From contig NC_012871.2 in NCBI RefSeq assembly GCF_000003195.3, positions 55,295,802 to 55,359,801 on the forward strand: 64,000 nucleotides of DNA, read 5' to 3'. The translations under genes were made by a program, and so were the position numbers. Positions 33,032 through 45,208 of the stretch are shown in pieces (positions within the stretch are counted from its first letter, which is position 1; each line of letters starts with the position of its first letter). Source of the DNA: Sorghum bicolor (lineage: Eukaryota > Streptophyta > Magnoliopsida > Poales > Poaceae). The notes under the pieces are model-generated. The model had not been told where the DNA came from, did no database searches, and was given only the letters and a program-made list of their open reading frames with translations.

Positions 33032-34535
33032 GTTGATCTTGATATAGGTAGGTGTTGGAGGGGAAACCACTTCACCAACATAACTTGATGGTTTCCCAAG
33101 GATAAGCTTAGCGTCCTTAAACAAGCACCTATCAGATCGTAACATGAACTTCTAATTATTTGCAACATTGCCTTGTGTATTGAGCATATTGAGATAATTG
33201 TAGAAATATTCCTTCGGGTATTCTTGTCACTAACCTTTCCAGGATTGGAGCAAGAAGATCGGATGAATGACAAGCACAAGGTATGTCCAACCAACCATCA
33301 TACAACATTGAATTAAATTCATCCAAACTTAAATTTCACAAAATTCAAGCTTGGGGGAGTACTTTACATAAAAACATCCTTTGCCATGTTGCTATGTTGG
33401 TTGTCCCTACCTTTGAGAGATGCTCAATTTGTTAAGTACTAATCACACTACTTCATCTCCACTTGAGTAGATCTCTATAAATGCCATCATGCTACCTATG
33501 TTTATCTTAAGTAAGTGTTGGTTTGGAAGTACTGCACATACTTCTATTGGTTTTTAAATTAAGCATGGTGCTTAGGTTAAACAACCTTCCTTAATCTGAT
33601 TAGACATGGAGTCTAGTTTGGTTACTGAACTAAAAACCGCTTGAGTAGGCATTGGTATATTTTGTTGGACTAACCCCTACAGGAAAACTTTCAATATCAA
33701 TTTGGGAATTCCTGAGATACAAACTCGCATTGGAGATGAAGAAAGCGACACATGAAGTTTAACAATTTGCACAAGAAAGACGTAGCTCATAAGAGATGAT
33801 TCATGGAGGGTGCCACAAACACGATGTACAACCGCTAAGAAAGGAAAGCTTCCACAAGGTGATACTGTACCATCACTCTTCAAGTAAGGTAACATCTTAA
33901 GGTACTTGACTATCGCTTTTATAAGTTTCTCCTTGGTTCTCGCATTCACATAAAGAGACAAACATGTATTATCGGTAACTCCAAATTAACCATCTCAATT
34001 AATTCAACATGTTTAGTCCTTTAATCTTTATTCTTAGTACTACCTTCGTGATTCCACACTCCTAATCATATAAGCTAAAGTATTGGACATTCAATCTTTG
34101 GAAGATATAAACAAAGGATAAATATAGATAAATTATCTTTCCATTAGGTTGAGCCATCTGATCTGACAAATGTTTTAAATGCTACACTCATGATCCATCA
34201 ACTTTGTCTTGCTCACTATGCTTAAGGTTAGAGAAGAACAAATACACTTTTGGTTCTATTGGTGTTTTCCACCAATAGGGCCCATGCACTTGATCTCTGC
34301 CTTGTCTCTATGAGCAGGAACACTTCGAGCATAATATGAAGGAGTTTTACAACTCCCAGATTCCACCAAGTGAAGAACTAGGATCTACGAGCACAAACAC
34401 ACTGGAGATACTGGACGCTCAGACAATCACTGCCCTGAGATGCTTGAGGACGTAAACTACATCAACAACAATAACAACTATTACTACAACCGTCCTCAAC
34501 AAAATCAAGGTTGGAATCAACAGAGGCCTAATTAC
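33032..34535. other. Non-coding interior of the RT-less element
   Basis: No long frame. A polypurine-like AAGCTTGGGGGAG lies at 33347-33359, far from either LTR. Near 34440-34540 the plus strand encodes a NYINNNNNYYYNRPQQNQ-like fragment resembling the Asn-rich tail of Athila-type gag. Confidence 0.5.
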
Positions 34536-35470
34536 TCAGAGAGGTGATCCAGGACGCTCCGTCATCCCGATCTCCATCGGCATGGTGGACTTCCCAGAAG
34601 CACTCTGCGACTTTGGCTCCAGCGTCAACATTATGCCCAGGGTTGCAGATCGGACACTTAGTTTCCCAAAGGAAATATTGAAGAACCTCTGCGTCTGAGT
34701 TGGTACCTTGTACGCTCCAGCAAACTTCGTGGTGATAGAGACTGGTACTGAGGAGAGGGCACCCATCATCTTAGGGAGGCCATTCCTAAACACCAGAGCT
34801 GTCATCTATGCTAATGCTGCCAAGATCAGTTCCTACATCAAGGGGAAGAAGGAGACTTTCCTTCAAGAACAAGACTACACAAATTTCAGAGCAATCCCGA
34901 CATGAACCAAGGAAGAGGACCAACAGGAGGAACAGGAACAAGCAAATGTGGACCGAGTCAACTAAGATGGTCACTGCAACTCAAGGAGGTCAAGATTGTC
35001 GACTCAAGTCGCCCTTCCTGATCAAGAAGGATGACCCTGATGTTCCAAGCATTGAGTGCACAATCAACAGATACTCTTTTCAGAAGACACTCTACGACAT
35101 CGGATCTAACGACAACATAATGGCCGCAGTCACTTATTAGCTCCTGCATGGGACCATGCCTCTACAACCAATATACATTCAGCTCAGGTCATTGACATGG
35201 GAGAAGACGAGTACGATCCACCCACCATCCTTGGAAGACCGTTCCTCAATACTATCAAAGCAATCATCTACATTGGAACCAGAGAAGTCCACATATACTT
35301 CCCCTCTGAGAAGGTACGCAGCTATTTTACTGACCTTAACTATATAGTTGAAGACTCTAAGCAGGTCAGGACAAGAAGAAGACAACGCAACCGCAACTGG
35401 AGGAGGCAAATCATCAAGGACGGATGGGTAGACTACGAAGGAGAAGTGATAAGGTCTGAAGACATATAGA
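34536..35470 (+). pseudogene. Two aspartic-protease-like remnants, frameshifted
   Basis: Around 34610-34640 the plus strand reads CDFGSSVNIMPR, a protease-type motif, and a second frame from about 34708 reads FVVIETGTEERAPIILGRPF. Near 35085-35130 a second motif (YDIGSNDNIMAAVTY) is followed at 35197-35250 by EDEYDPPTILGRPFLNT. The two ILGRPF blocks suggest a duplicated protease-like region. Frame changes and stops break the series, so no continuous product is expected. No RT follows. Confidence 0.6.
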
Positions 35471-37802
35471 TTGAACAGAACTGTCCTGAGGAGGCCGTAG
35501 CACCGAGTCAGATGTGGAAAGAGAAGATAGTTATACACAAAGAAGAGGCGCCGCCGGAATCACCGACTACGCCACCTAGCGAATCCCAGGACGACTGAAA
35601 ACACAAGGAGTCCCGTTCGGAGGACTTAAAAACACCGAACGCCTTGCCAAGAGGTAAACTTGGTAGTTATCCTTTTCCATTCAATAGTTTGCTTAGTTAA
35701 TCAGGTTCATGCTATCTTGAAAAGAAAATAAAAAAATAGTAAGCCCCATGTGAGTATGCTCATGGCATAAAATCCATAAGTACATTCACTGTGGTGGCAT
35801 AAAAATAAAATAAATATGTTTTCATCTTACAATAAAAATATAAAAAATAAGTGCATGATCCTGTTAAATAAGTAATATTTATTGTGGAGGCTCAACACGA
35901 TAAAGGCTAGATATTTATGCTAACACTTAACCAGTTCCACAAAGCTTTGTTGTCTATTTGAGCTCCACAGAATTCAATGATCAAAGAAGACTAGCAGACG
36001 GAGGACATTCTAATCGCTGTCAGAATGCTGCTGACTTTCAAATACACCTCTGCCACCTGCTAGCTACATCAGAAGAAATTACGTCAAAATCCAGCTTGGG
36101 GGAGAGCACCCCCATTTATCCAGCTAAGTGTTTCTAGTCGCATTTATACTTTACTTAAATAATAAGAGATGCATACTCATGAAAACCCAAATAAAGATTT
36201 TGTGCTTTTATATATATATATATCTTTGCTTAGTTTGCTAAATAAATAAATAAATAAAGTTTGCTATCAACCCTCATGATAAACTCTCACATGGAAATAA
36301 TGAATAGTTGCTCTGCCATGACTAGTTCTTAAAATTGAAATCTCTCTCAAGTTTAGGCATGACTGTTATGAATTAAAATTTGCTCTAAACCTGAACTTGT
36401 GGGAAGAGTACTTGATCTAAAGTCTAAGTTGTTAACGGATATGATATGGGAAGGTTGAGCTGCTGTTTTATCTGTTCCTAGAGATGCTAGAATTCTGGAG
36501 AATTTTATCTTTGAAAATCTTTAAAATATTACATGATGAGTTCCTGTATGATGAGAGTTTAAATTCCTACCACAGCCATATATACATGCTTGCTAGACTT
36601 TGAGCCACACATTTACTTTTTACTACTTATGAGCATTGAGTGTGGTCAAGCTGTGTTGACCCTTAGGAGCTTGTCATGTGGTTAAGTCAAGATTCACTTG
36701 CACGTTCACTCATACATGCTACTTCTACTCCGGAAGTACCATCCACATATATCCACTCATTTCCATCTCCAGAACCACCCAAAAACGTTCTACTCCTAAT
36801 CCGAAAAAGAATGGCCAAAAATATTTTCCTATCCCTATTATTCCCTGTGAAATAAATGCTCCAGTTATTTTGGTTACTACCACTTGCTATATTATTTCAA
36901 GGGATGAGTGCTCTAGTAAAAAAAAAGAAGAAAAAAAAAGAGAAAAAAAAATAATAATAATAATAATAATACGAGGAAATAAAAAGGGGCAAGTGCCCGG
37001 AACCTCGAAGAAAAGAAAAAGTGAGACGAGAGGTAAAAATGGACAAGTGTCCGACAGTAGAATTAGGGGTACAAGATACCCACCTGAGAGGAAAAAAAAA
37101 AGAAAATATAGAGCATCTCATTCTCCCCAAAAAGGTTCAAAGAGCAAGAAAGGTATGTATCCCCTCAAAAGAGCAAAAGTAGAATTAGACTTTCACCATC
37201 ATTATCACCATCATCACCATACACCATTCATTCGCCACACATGCACATCTTGATTTGACTTATTGACTTGTTTCTCTGGATCCATGGTTTGACTATGCAA
37301 TAAATGTCTTGTAAGTATGTATTAGCTGTCTCCCACCTATGAGCTCAAGATATCAAAACCTTATTAGAGTAGGGTGAGAGAGGAAGCAATATCACTATGC
37401 CTCATACCACAAATACTACATACTTTGAGAGAAGGCATATACCATTACTGCCTTGGTAAGGATCCAGAAATACCACAAAAGAGAGATTTGAGAGAGTCAT
37501 ATAAGGAATCTCTGAGTTTTATTTGAAAACCTGCAAAAACTCCAGAGCTATAGCTGATCAAGAACAAGATACATGGTGCTTGACTTGACCGTTCTATCTT
37601 TTAACTGCTCAAGACACAAGTGACGGTTACAAGCCCCATGGTGAAAGGTAAAATGAGTAAGTTTTAAGTCTTAACAGTTTATTCTAACTCAGAGATGAGA
37701 TCTTGCTTGAATGCGTGTGTACCTTTAAGAAATGAAACCACTGCAGAAACTCTTGAGTTCATCCTTGCTCAGGGACGAGCAAGAGGTAAGCTTGGGGGAG
37801 TT
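35471..37802. other. Non-coding 3' interior of the RT-less element, low complexity
   Basis: It contains an A-rich/(AAT)n tract (36918-36970), a (CAT/CAC)n tract near 37190-37225 and two more polypurine-like motifs: CAGCTTGGGGGAG at 36092-36104 and AAGCTTGGGGGAG at 37788-37800; the latter is the functional-position PPT beside the 3' LTR. The longest frame here (36678-37253) is a low-complexity artefact. Confidence 0.6.
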
Positions 37803-39040
37803 TGTTGACGGTCCTTAAGTATCAAATTTAATTATCAAATAAACAAAGAAAAGGATCCAAATGAAATCAACATCTAGACTTAGGGTTTTATCTGACAGAA
37901 TTCCACGAGTTTTGGTGTTTGTCTATTTCTGCAGGGGGTTATCAGGAAATAAGGAAGAAAGGCCCACATGTCAGGATTACATAGAGATATCAACGCACCG
38001 TGCAATTTTGTACCATCTAGAAGACTCCAGAAGCCACAGGAAGGAAGCGGAGGCCGAAAGGGGCCAGGCCCAGGGCGCCCGCCCTGAGGACCTGGGCGCC
38101 CGCCCACCTCTGGACTCCGTTCCGGACTCTCTTCGCACACGACGTTCCACCGACCTATTGGATCCAGAATAACGTAGTACCACCTCGCTTACCGACCCAA
38201 AAACGCATAGAAGGGGAGGACTATATAAGCAAGGCCTCCCTGGCCCCTGGAGAAGACATGAAGAAGTTATCATAGAGATTGAGGGGTGCCCTCGAAGGAA
38301 AACCTCTTCTCTAAATAATATTTCTTTTTAGGCTTAGCAACCAATGTAAGGTAGAAATAGATCTTCTAGTTTCTACTAGATTGAGAGAGATAGAGTGGAG
38401 GTGTGGATCGGAGGAAGGCCGGCCTGTCGGTGTCTACTCCGAGTTGTACCTACGGGATCAAGTCTCCTAACCCGAGGCTTGCTTCTAAGATTCTTCAGTA
38501 ATTCGACTTCTAATTACTAGTAAGTTCTTGTTTTATTGTTCTTTGGTTTATGAGTTTACTTTAATCCTCTTCCGGTTGAGTATTAGAGTAATCACTTGTT
38601 AGCGTAAACGTGGTGTTTAGGCTAGGGTACTCATAGATATTCCCTGACTAGCTGGACCGTGGTAGTAGTGAGGAACGTGACAATTCCGAGCTACCTTTGT
38701 AGATCACATCTCGTTAGCAGGAAGGATAGGGTTTATAGGTGCGGGTCGAACATCCTTTGTGTTGTCTAGATTCCGTGAGCCTCCCCAATAGAACAGTAGA
38801 TCATCCTTACCAAGGTTAGAACGAGACTACGGTTGCAGTCTTCTCTATATATCACTCACATCGAGAAACATTCTTTGTAGCCTAAAGGGGTAGTAGCAAT
38901 AGATTTGGTTAGTCAGATGCACCCTTTCTCCCAGTGGTAAAAATATAAATACGATACTCTGGAAAACCTCCCGGGTGAAATGCTCACCGATATCCGTGCG
39001 CTTGCGGATCATTTTCTAATTGCGTTACCAAATATCAACA
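37803..39040 (+). repeat. 3' LTR of the RT-less element
   Basis: 1,238 bp, uninterrupted, so it gives the unbroken sequence of the split 5' copy. It is followed by the TCCTC duplication and the resumed copia gag. Confidence 0.93.
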
Positions 39041-40758
39041 TCCTCATAACTCTCAGCCACTACCACTTTCTTGCCCTTGCAATCAACACATTTGCTTGTG
39101 CTCTCCACAAGTAAGTCATCACAAGATGTGGCTACATCAAACTTAGCAACATTGTTAGTAGCAACATGTGTTTCATCAATTGCAAGTTCATAAGCAATTT
39201 CAAGATTATCATAGTTTGCTTTTAGAGTTGTTAGCTCTTCCTTCATTGCTCTATATCTAGTGATAAGCTCATCATGAACACTCTCAAGTTTATCATGTTT
39301 TTCTTTGAGCTCTTTTAGAGAGAGTTTGAGCTCCTTGAGCTTAGTGGTCATGATCTCATTTTGGTCTCTAAGCTCATCACTAGACTTAAGCTTTGCTAGA
39401 AGTGTGTCATTTTCAAGTTCAAGCTTTTCATTTTCACTTCTAGTTTTTCTTATGACTTTTGTGTACTTGTTAAGCAATTTTACAAGTTCATCATAAGAAG
39501 GTGATTCATATTCACTATCACTTTCACTACTCTCATCCACACTTTGTACCTTCCGGTCACCCTTAGCCATAAGGCATAGGTGTGTAGAGGATGTAGATGG
39601 TGGTGAAGATGATGGTGAAGAGACATCGATGGCAATGGCGGCAACCTTCTCATCATCACTTTCATTGTCGGAGGAGTCACCACTTGAGCTTTCAATGTCG
39701 GTGAGCCAATCACCAACAATGTAAGCCTTGCCATTCTTCTTCTTGTAGTGCTCCTTCTTCTTGCCACCTTTCTTCTTGTATTGCTTCTTCTCATTTTTTC
39801 CATCATCACTTGAATCATCTTGCTCTTTGTTCTTCTTCTTGTATTTGTCCTTCTTGGGCTTTGGACATTGATGAGCAAGATGACCAAGCTCACCACAATT
39901 GTAGCAATCCATCTCGGAGATGGGCTTCCTCTTGCTACTTGTGAAGAACTTCTTCTTCTTGGAGTCAAAGTTGAATCCATTCTTGTTGAGCTTCTTCAAC
40001 ATCTTTGTGGTTCTTCTCACCATGAGGGAAATAGATGCATCATCATCACTTGAAGTTGATGACTCAACTTCAATCTTCTTGGCTTTGCCCTTGTGAGAAG
40101 CTTTGAGAGCCAAGTCCTTCTTCTCCTTCTTGGCCGATGAGGAGCCATCTTGGGGGTTCATGTGCATGTACATCTCATGAGCATTGATCTTCCCCAATAT
40201 GGCGGTTGTTGTAGCGGTAAAAAGATCGCCTTGATGAAGCACCGTTACTATGTGCCCATATTTCTCAATGGGAAGCACACATAGTATCTTTCTTGCTACA
40301 TCCGCCGCACTCATTTGAGTGAGCCCAAGTCCATTGAGCTCCTCTACAATGACATTCAAGCGAGAATACATTTCATTAGCATTTTCTTTAGGAAGCATCT
40401 CAAATGTATTAAGCTTGTTCATCACTAAGTGATAGCGTTCCTCGCGTTCACTCTTTGATCCCTCATGGAGCGCACAAAGTTCCTTCCAAAGTTCATGGGC
40501 GGTTTTGTGGCTCCGAACGCGGTTGAACACCTCTTTGCAAAGGCCTCTAAAGATGTGGTTTTTGGCCTTAGCATTCCACTTTTCGTTTTCTTGCTCTTGT
40601 GGAGTAAGAGCGGTGTCTTTTGCCGGAGGGGTAAACCCTTCGGTCGCGGCTTTTAGGCACTTTACATCGCATGCCTCAAGGTAAGACTCCATCCGTATTT
40701 TCCAATACGGGAATTCATCCCCATCGAACATGGGTGGCGGTCCATCCCCGTTAGACAT
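39041..40758 (-). pseudogene. copia gag, N-terminal part, with first CCHC knuckle
   Basis: The ATG is at 40758 (MSNGDGPPPMFDG), 40 nt from the PBS, as expected for copia gag. The first ~210 residues match the UBN2-type copia gag (FPYWKIRMESYLEA, then LWKELCALHEG). A CX2CX4HX4C knuckle CYNCGELGHLAHQC lies near 39900, followed by a Lys-rich stretch, an acidic Ser-rich stretch and a long coiled coil. The frame is intact until the RT-less element interrupts it at 39040 and resumes at 28126. Confidence 0.9.
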
Positions 40759-40797
40759 CTTTTCTCTAGGCGGTGAAGCCTAAATAATGAGCACTAG

Positions 40798-40809
40798 GCT
40801 CTGATACCA
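40798..40809 (-). other. Primer-binding site of the copia element (initiator Met tRNA)
   Basis: On the minus strand TGGTATCAGAGC begins two bases after the 5' LTR. This is the standard complement of the 3' end of plant initiator Met tRNA, used by most copia elements. Confidence 0.93.
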
Positions 40810-40811
40810 AT

Positions 40812-42361
40812 TGAAAGGATCAAGATGCCCAAGAGGGGGAGTGAATTGGGCTTCTCTAAAAATTTAAGCAACCTTTAAGCTCCAATTCAACCACTTGTGC
40901 CTAGTGTGACCTAGAGAGCTACCGGATAAAAGTTTTGCAACCTAGTTCCAATCCTATTCTAGCATGGCAATTCTAAGAATGTAAAAAGCACAAAGTAAAT
41001 GCTAGAATGTAAAGGAAGTAGTGGAAGAAAGTGCTCGGCGATGTTTTGCCGAGGTATCGGAGAGTCGCCACTCTCCACTAGTCCTCGTTGGAGCACCCGC
41101 GCAAGGGTCTTGCTCCCCCTTGGTCCGCGCAAGGACCAAGTGCTCTCTACGGGCTGATTCTTCGACACTCCGTCGCGGTGAATCGCCCAAAACCGCTCAC
41201 AAGCTTGACACGAGCCACCCACAAGAACTCAGGGCGGTCTTCGTGCCTCCAATCACCACCGAACCGTCTAGGTGATGGCGATCACCAAGAGTAACAAGCA
41301 AAGAACTCTCACTTGACCCAAACAAGGCTCTAGAGAGTGGTGGATGCACACTTGACTCTTGGAACTCACTAGAGGAGGATTCTCTCAAGAAATCACTCAA
41401 ACTCTCAATCCTCTCTAGGCTCTTGCTATTCTCTTGCTCCACAACAAGTTTCTCTGATGTTTAAATGGGCAAGAGTGCTCTCATGGACGAGGTGGAGGAG
41501 TATAAATACTATCCACGAAGTCCAAAGGTCGGCCAACCATTTTTCACTGAAAACGGGGTCACCGGACGCACATTATGTTGCACCGGACGCACTGCACCGA
41601 GCGTCCGGTGCTCCATAACGGCTAACTGTACCTTCTTCTAACACGGCACCGGACGCTAACTCCCAGCGTCCGGTGCACCGTCCGGTGCTCGGGGAAAACT
41701 TACAAGCTCCCTGCGCATGGGACCGGACGCTACCCGGTGCGTCCGGTGCTAGCGTCCGGTGCTCAGGGAAGACTTGCAACCTCCCTGGGTATGGGACCGG
41801 ACGCTACCCGGTGCGTCCGGTGCTAGCGTCCGGTGCCTAACCCTAAGCACGGCACTGTTCCAACGGCTAAGGACCTCACCGGACGCACTCACAGAGCGTC
41901 CGGTGCAGCGTCCGGTGCCCCTTTGGGCACCCAAACTTCGTCGAAACGCGATCGCTCCAAAACGAAGTTTGCTCCTCTCGAACTAAGGACTATCTCTGAG
42001 CTACCTAGAGCTAGGTTTACCAAGTGTGCACCACACCTAAACCTAAAGCCTTGCCTAAGTCAAGCTACTAGATCAAAGCCCCTCTTAATAGTACGGTCAA
42101 AGGAAAATAAAGTCCTAAACTACTCTAAGTGCCCTTCTTCACCATATGACATTTAGACCTAGTCTAGTCTTGACGATGTCCATCCATCCTTCAAAAACCG
42201 AAACGATTTCCACTATTAAGTAGGCATGTACGTCCCTGTCCATCGAGTACCTATTTACCTTGACCTTACCTATGACTTTGCCTCTGCAAAACACACGTTA
42301 GTCATAGTAATCAATAATGTCATTAATCACCGAAATCACTAGGGGCCTAGATGCTCTTTCA
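40812..42361 (-). repeat. 5' LTR of the copia element
   Basis: 1,550 bp, TGAAAG...CTTTCA. The CACCGGACGC/GCGTCCGGTG words at about 41560-41920 are less mutated here than in the 3' copy. It is followed by the GACAA duplication. Confidence 0.95.
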
Positions 42362-42534
42362 GACAAAAAAAGTCATACTCCTTTTATTCTATAATATAGT
42401 GTATTATAAAAATTTTAAGATTAATTAAAAGATAATATAAAAGACACATGTACCTTTATTTAATTTTTAAATCAGACACTATCATCAACATGATTAATGG
42501 GGGGGTGCGCTCTCTCATAGCGTGATAGGTTGTA

Positions 42535-42740
42535 GGGCACTCACAATGCAAGACTCTATCACAGTGTCCAAGACACTTAATTACATATTATTTATGGTAT
42601 TTTGCTGATGTGGCAGCATATTTATTGAAGAAAGAGGTAGAAAAAATAAGACTCCAAGTCTTATTTAGACTCCAAGTCCACATTGTTCGAGATAATAAAT
42701 AACTTTAGACTCTATGATAGAGTCTGCATTGTGAGTGCCC
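42535..42740. mobile_element. MITE with GGGCACTCACAATGCA ends
   Basis: The left end reads GGGCACTCACAATGCAAGACTC; the right end, reversed, reads GGGCACTCACAATGCAGACTC. The 206-bp interior is AT-rich and non-coding. No clear target duplication, so the superfamily (PIF/Harbinger or Mutator-like) is open. Confidence 0.75.
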
Positions 42741-43015
42741 TTATCCTCAATGAACTTGGACTGGATTTAGCTAGTGAGCAATGGATTAATCAGGATTAGG
42801 GTCATTCCAAAAATATTAAAGGCTGAGGCCTGTTTGGAAAGCTAGTGTGTCGATCGGGGGTGCATCGGGCCTCAAACCCCGCCTCCCGTGGATTTACAAC
42901 TCACGTCAGGGTGAGCTCCCACGCTCGGCCGAAAATCCCATTTGGCTGTGCGAGTATTGGAATGGTTCACGCAGTAATCCATGTCAATTCACGTGTGAGA
43001 GAAAAATCTCCACCC

Positions 43016-43169
43016 TAGGTCTTGTTTAGATGTTATCGGATTCACCTCAATCCACATGTATTGGAGTTGATTGTGGTAGAATTTAGTTCAAGTTCTACTC
43101 CAACCCACTCCAACTCAGCCCAACACATGTGGATTGATACGAATCTTACTACATCCAAACAATGCCCTA
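43016..43169. mobile_element. Short hAT-like MITE
   Basis: The left end TAGGTCTTGTTTAGATGT mirrors the right end read in reverse, TAGGGCATTGTTTGGATGTA. About 154 bp, non-coding, with internal partial palindromes (CCACATGT... ...ACATGTGG). No exact 8-bp duplication was found. Confidence 0.55.
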
Positions 43170-43611
43170 TGTGTGGAATCGCGACCACACGTGCGGGCGC
43201 TCCTCTGAGCTGTTCGTCGTCGCCTCCTTTGAGCTGTCCACTTCTCCTCCCGTTGTTAGATCAACTAATATGATATGAATGTATTATTATAAAAAAACTA
43301 TAATCTGGTGTGTTCGGTGTTGAATCAAAAGTGTGGCCGTGTATAACAGTGGTCTGTTGGCCGTGTATTGGGTGGTCCGCGTAGATCAACCCTTCTCACG
43401 TCTGGATGGAATCACCCGTGGATAATAACCTCATGTAGCCAAATGAGGCGGCTAGACAATCTATTATTACGCCTAAGTGGAGCGCATGTAATTCTAGTTT
43501 AAGTTGTCAATTACTCCCTTCGTATCTAAAAAGGTTGTAGCCCTAGACCTGGATGTCGTTTTCACAAAGCATGTCGCTGAGCCGGTGAGCCCATAAGATG
43601 GACGACTTTGA

Positions 43612-43985
43612 TGCTTCGACGAAATATGGTTATCAGTCTACCTAGAGGTATACCCAAGGTAGTAGATTATCGGCAGACAGGTGCACAAGCTATGAACTAG
43701 GATGGTGACGCAAACATGTGTTGCGTTGAGGGGGGTCTCTTGCCCCACCTTATATAGTCCGGGTGACAATGTTACAAATCTGGAAACTAATTCTAGTCGG
43801 TTACAATTGCCATAGATAGTTGGATATCAATTCATATTCTAACCGACTAAGATCTTGCTTGATCTCCACATTTGCCTTCCTTGCGCGGAACTCCGAGCAG
43901 ATCAATCAAGCCACGAGTCATCTTCTACTGGGCCAATCCTCTCGGTCTAAATATAGTCATAAGGGTATACGGGTTTATACCCCCA
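43612..43985 (-). mobile_element. Solo or truncated LTR related to the nested 2.6-kb element
   Basis: Reversed, this stretch begins TATGGGGGTATAAACCCG, includes TATATAAGGTGGGGC and ends in GTATACCTCTAGGTAGACTG...TCGTCGAAGCA, paralleling the 411-bp LTRs at 28517 and 30722 with considerable divergence. No internal region adjoins it and no matching 5-bp duplication was seen. Confidence 0.6.
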
Positions 43986-44804
43986 TAGATGTTGATGCCC
44001 CTGCCCGTCCAATACCGCCCACATTAATGAGGTTCGGTGCATGCTCGCAGCTATCCTCTTTGTTTATTCTCGAAAGAAATGCACCTGCAATCGTATTCCT
44101 TAGGGACGGAGATGGAAACCTAACCTCTCATCAAATTTGGATACGAAAAGGGTGTACGGTTCGTTTCCATTTTATTCCCAATTGGAATTATACATTTCCG
44201 TATACTTGTATCTCAGTTTCGCTTCTTCTACTACCGAGACTAGTGATATCTTTCTATCACTAACAATAAAAAGAAATATGGTAACAGAAACAAAAGAGAA
44301 TAATGTTTCCGTTCATTTTTATCCTAAATCATCAGCTAGTAGAACTTAAACCAGAAACAAGTGTTGTTGGAACGGAAAGACGAGTAACACATATGGAAGT
44401 CCGGAAAGCATCTTCTTAGCACTAAAGTCTAAAAGTAGCCTCTTCAATGTATTACCAACTCAACCAGGCGCCAAACGTCGGATATTTTTTAGACTGTTTG
44501 ACAGCGATGTCAACTTGGGAACGTTCCGTGCGCCAGGCAATGCTGCCCCCGTTCCACACGCCAACATTACCTCCCAATTGCAATCAGCGCACTGAACACG
44601 CCGCGTGGGAAAAAGCATCGACACGACCGTCTCGATGATTTTTGCACCGGTGGCGACGGTGATTGGGCGATGGCGTGTGGAAACTGCAAACGAAACAGAC
44701 GACGCGCGCGATGGGCACTGTACGTGTGCTCGGGACAGTTCCCATCGTCGTCTTTGGACGTGTCAAGTGGTGTAACAATCACTGGCGGTATTTGCTTACT
44801 AGTA
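43986..44804. other. No gene recognised
   Basis: Mixed composition with a GC-rich part at 44550-44780; only short chance frames. It ends at the Helitron 3' terminus. Confidence 0.4.
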
Positions 44805-45208
44805 CTAGTATAATGCCCGTGCTAACGCTACGATTCTTTATAGGAAATGCTTTTAAAAGAACCCATTTGTTTCTGCAGAGTTTGTCGTTTACACTATTTT
44901 TATAATTCCAGACATATTTACATCCTCCCTAACTCATTAACGAAATATTGGATATCTTCAGAGATGTTGTCATAACATTAATTTGCACGACACGCCTGCT
45001 ATAGGAAGAAGACTTCCCTTACATTGCCTCACTAACGGTACCCAACCACTCATAAAAGTCTGAAAGTTTTGAGCACAAACATCATATCAGAGTCAAGTAA
45101 CATGAATACCATGTTAGACAACATGTGTGTATATTTTTAATGCATAAAAAACAAAGATCAATATAGAACAAAATCTTGAAATAATGGCTTCAGTATACAG
45201 ACCTTCAG

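Larger units (their letters stand above)
28127..39040 (+). mobile_element. Gypsy-type LTR element lacking recognisable RT, inserted in copia gag
   Basis: LTRs start TGTTGACGG and end ATATCAACA; the 5-bp duplication TCCTC flanks the element (28122-28126 and 39041-39045). The 3' LTR is 1,238 bp and the 5' LTR, after removing the nested element and its duplication, is exactly 1,238 bp. PBS, a gag-like ORF, protease-like remnants and three polypurine-like motifs are visible, but no RT, RNase H or integrase. It is therefore non-autonomous, perhaps an Athila-like derivative. I count about seven LTR differences (0.57%). Confidence 0.9.
5845..42361 (-). mobile_element. Ty1/copia LTR retrotransposon, SIRE/Maximus type, split by two nested retroelements
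   Basis: Two 1.55-kb LTRs (5845-7392 and 40812-42361) begin TGAAAG and end CTTTCA and are flanked by the 5-bp duplication GACAA (5840-5844 and 42362-42366). Read on the minus strand the order is 5' LTR, initiator-Met-tRNA PBS, gag, protease, integrase, RT, RNase H, an extra ORF, polypurine tract and 3' LTR. INT before RT is the copia order; the long gag and the extra ORF after pol fit SIRE/Maximus. Subtracting the two insertions (14890-27258 in pol, 28127-39040 in gag) and their duplications leaves about 13.2 kb. The LTRs differ at about 28 substitutions and 2 indels by eye (about 1.8%). It cannot be autonomous, because both gag and pol are interrupted. Confidence 0.95.

Noticed and set aside
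36678..37253. Plus-strand 191-codon frame
   Set aside because: Poly-Lys and poly-His low-complexity translation of A-rich and CAT/CAC repeats inside the RT-less element.
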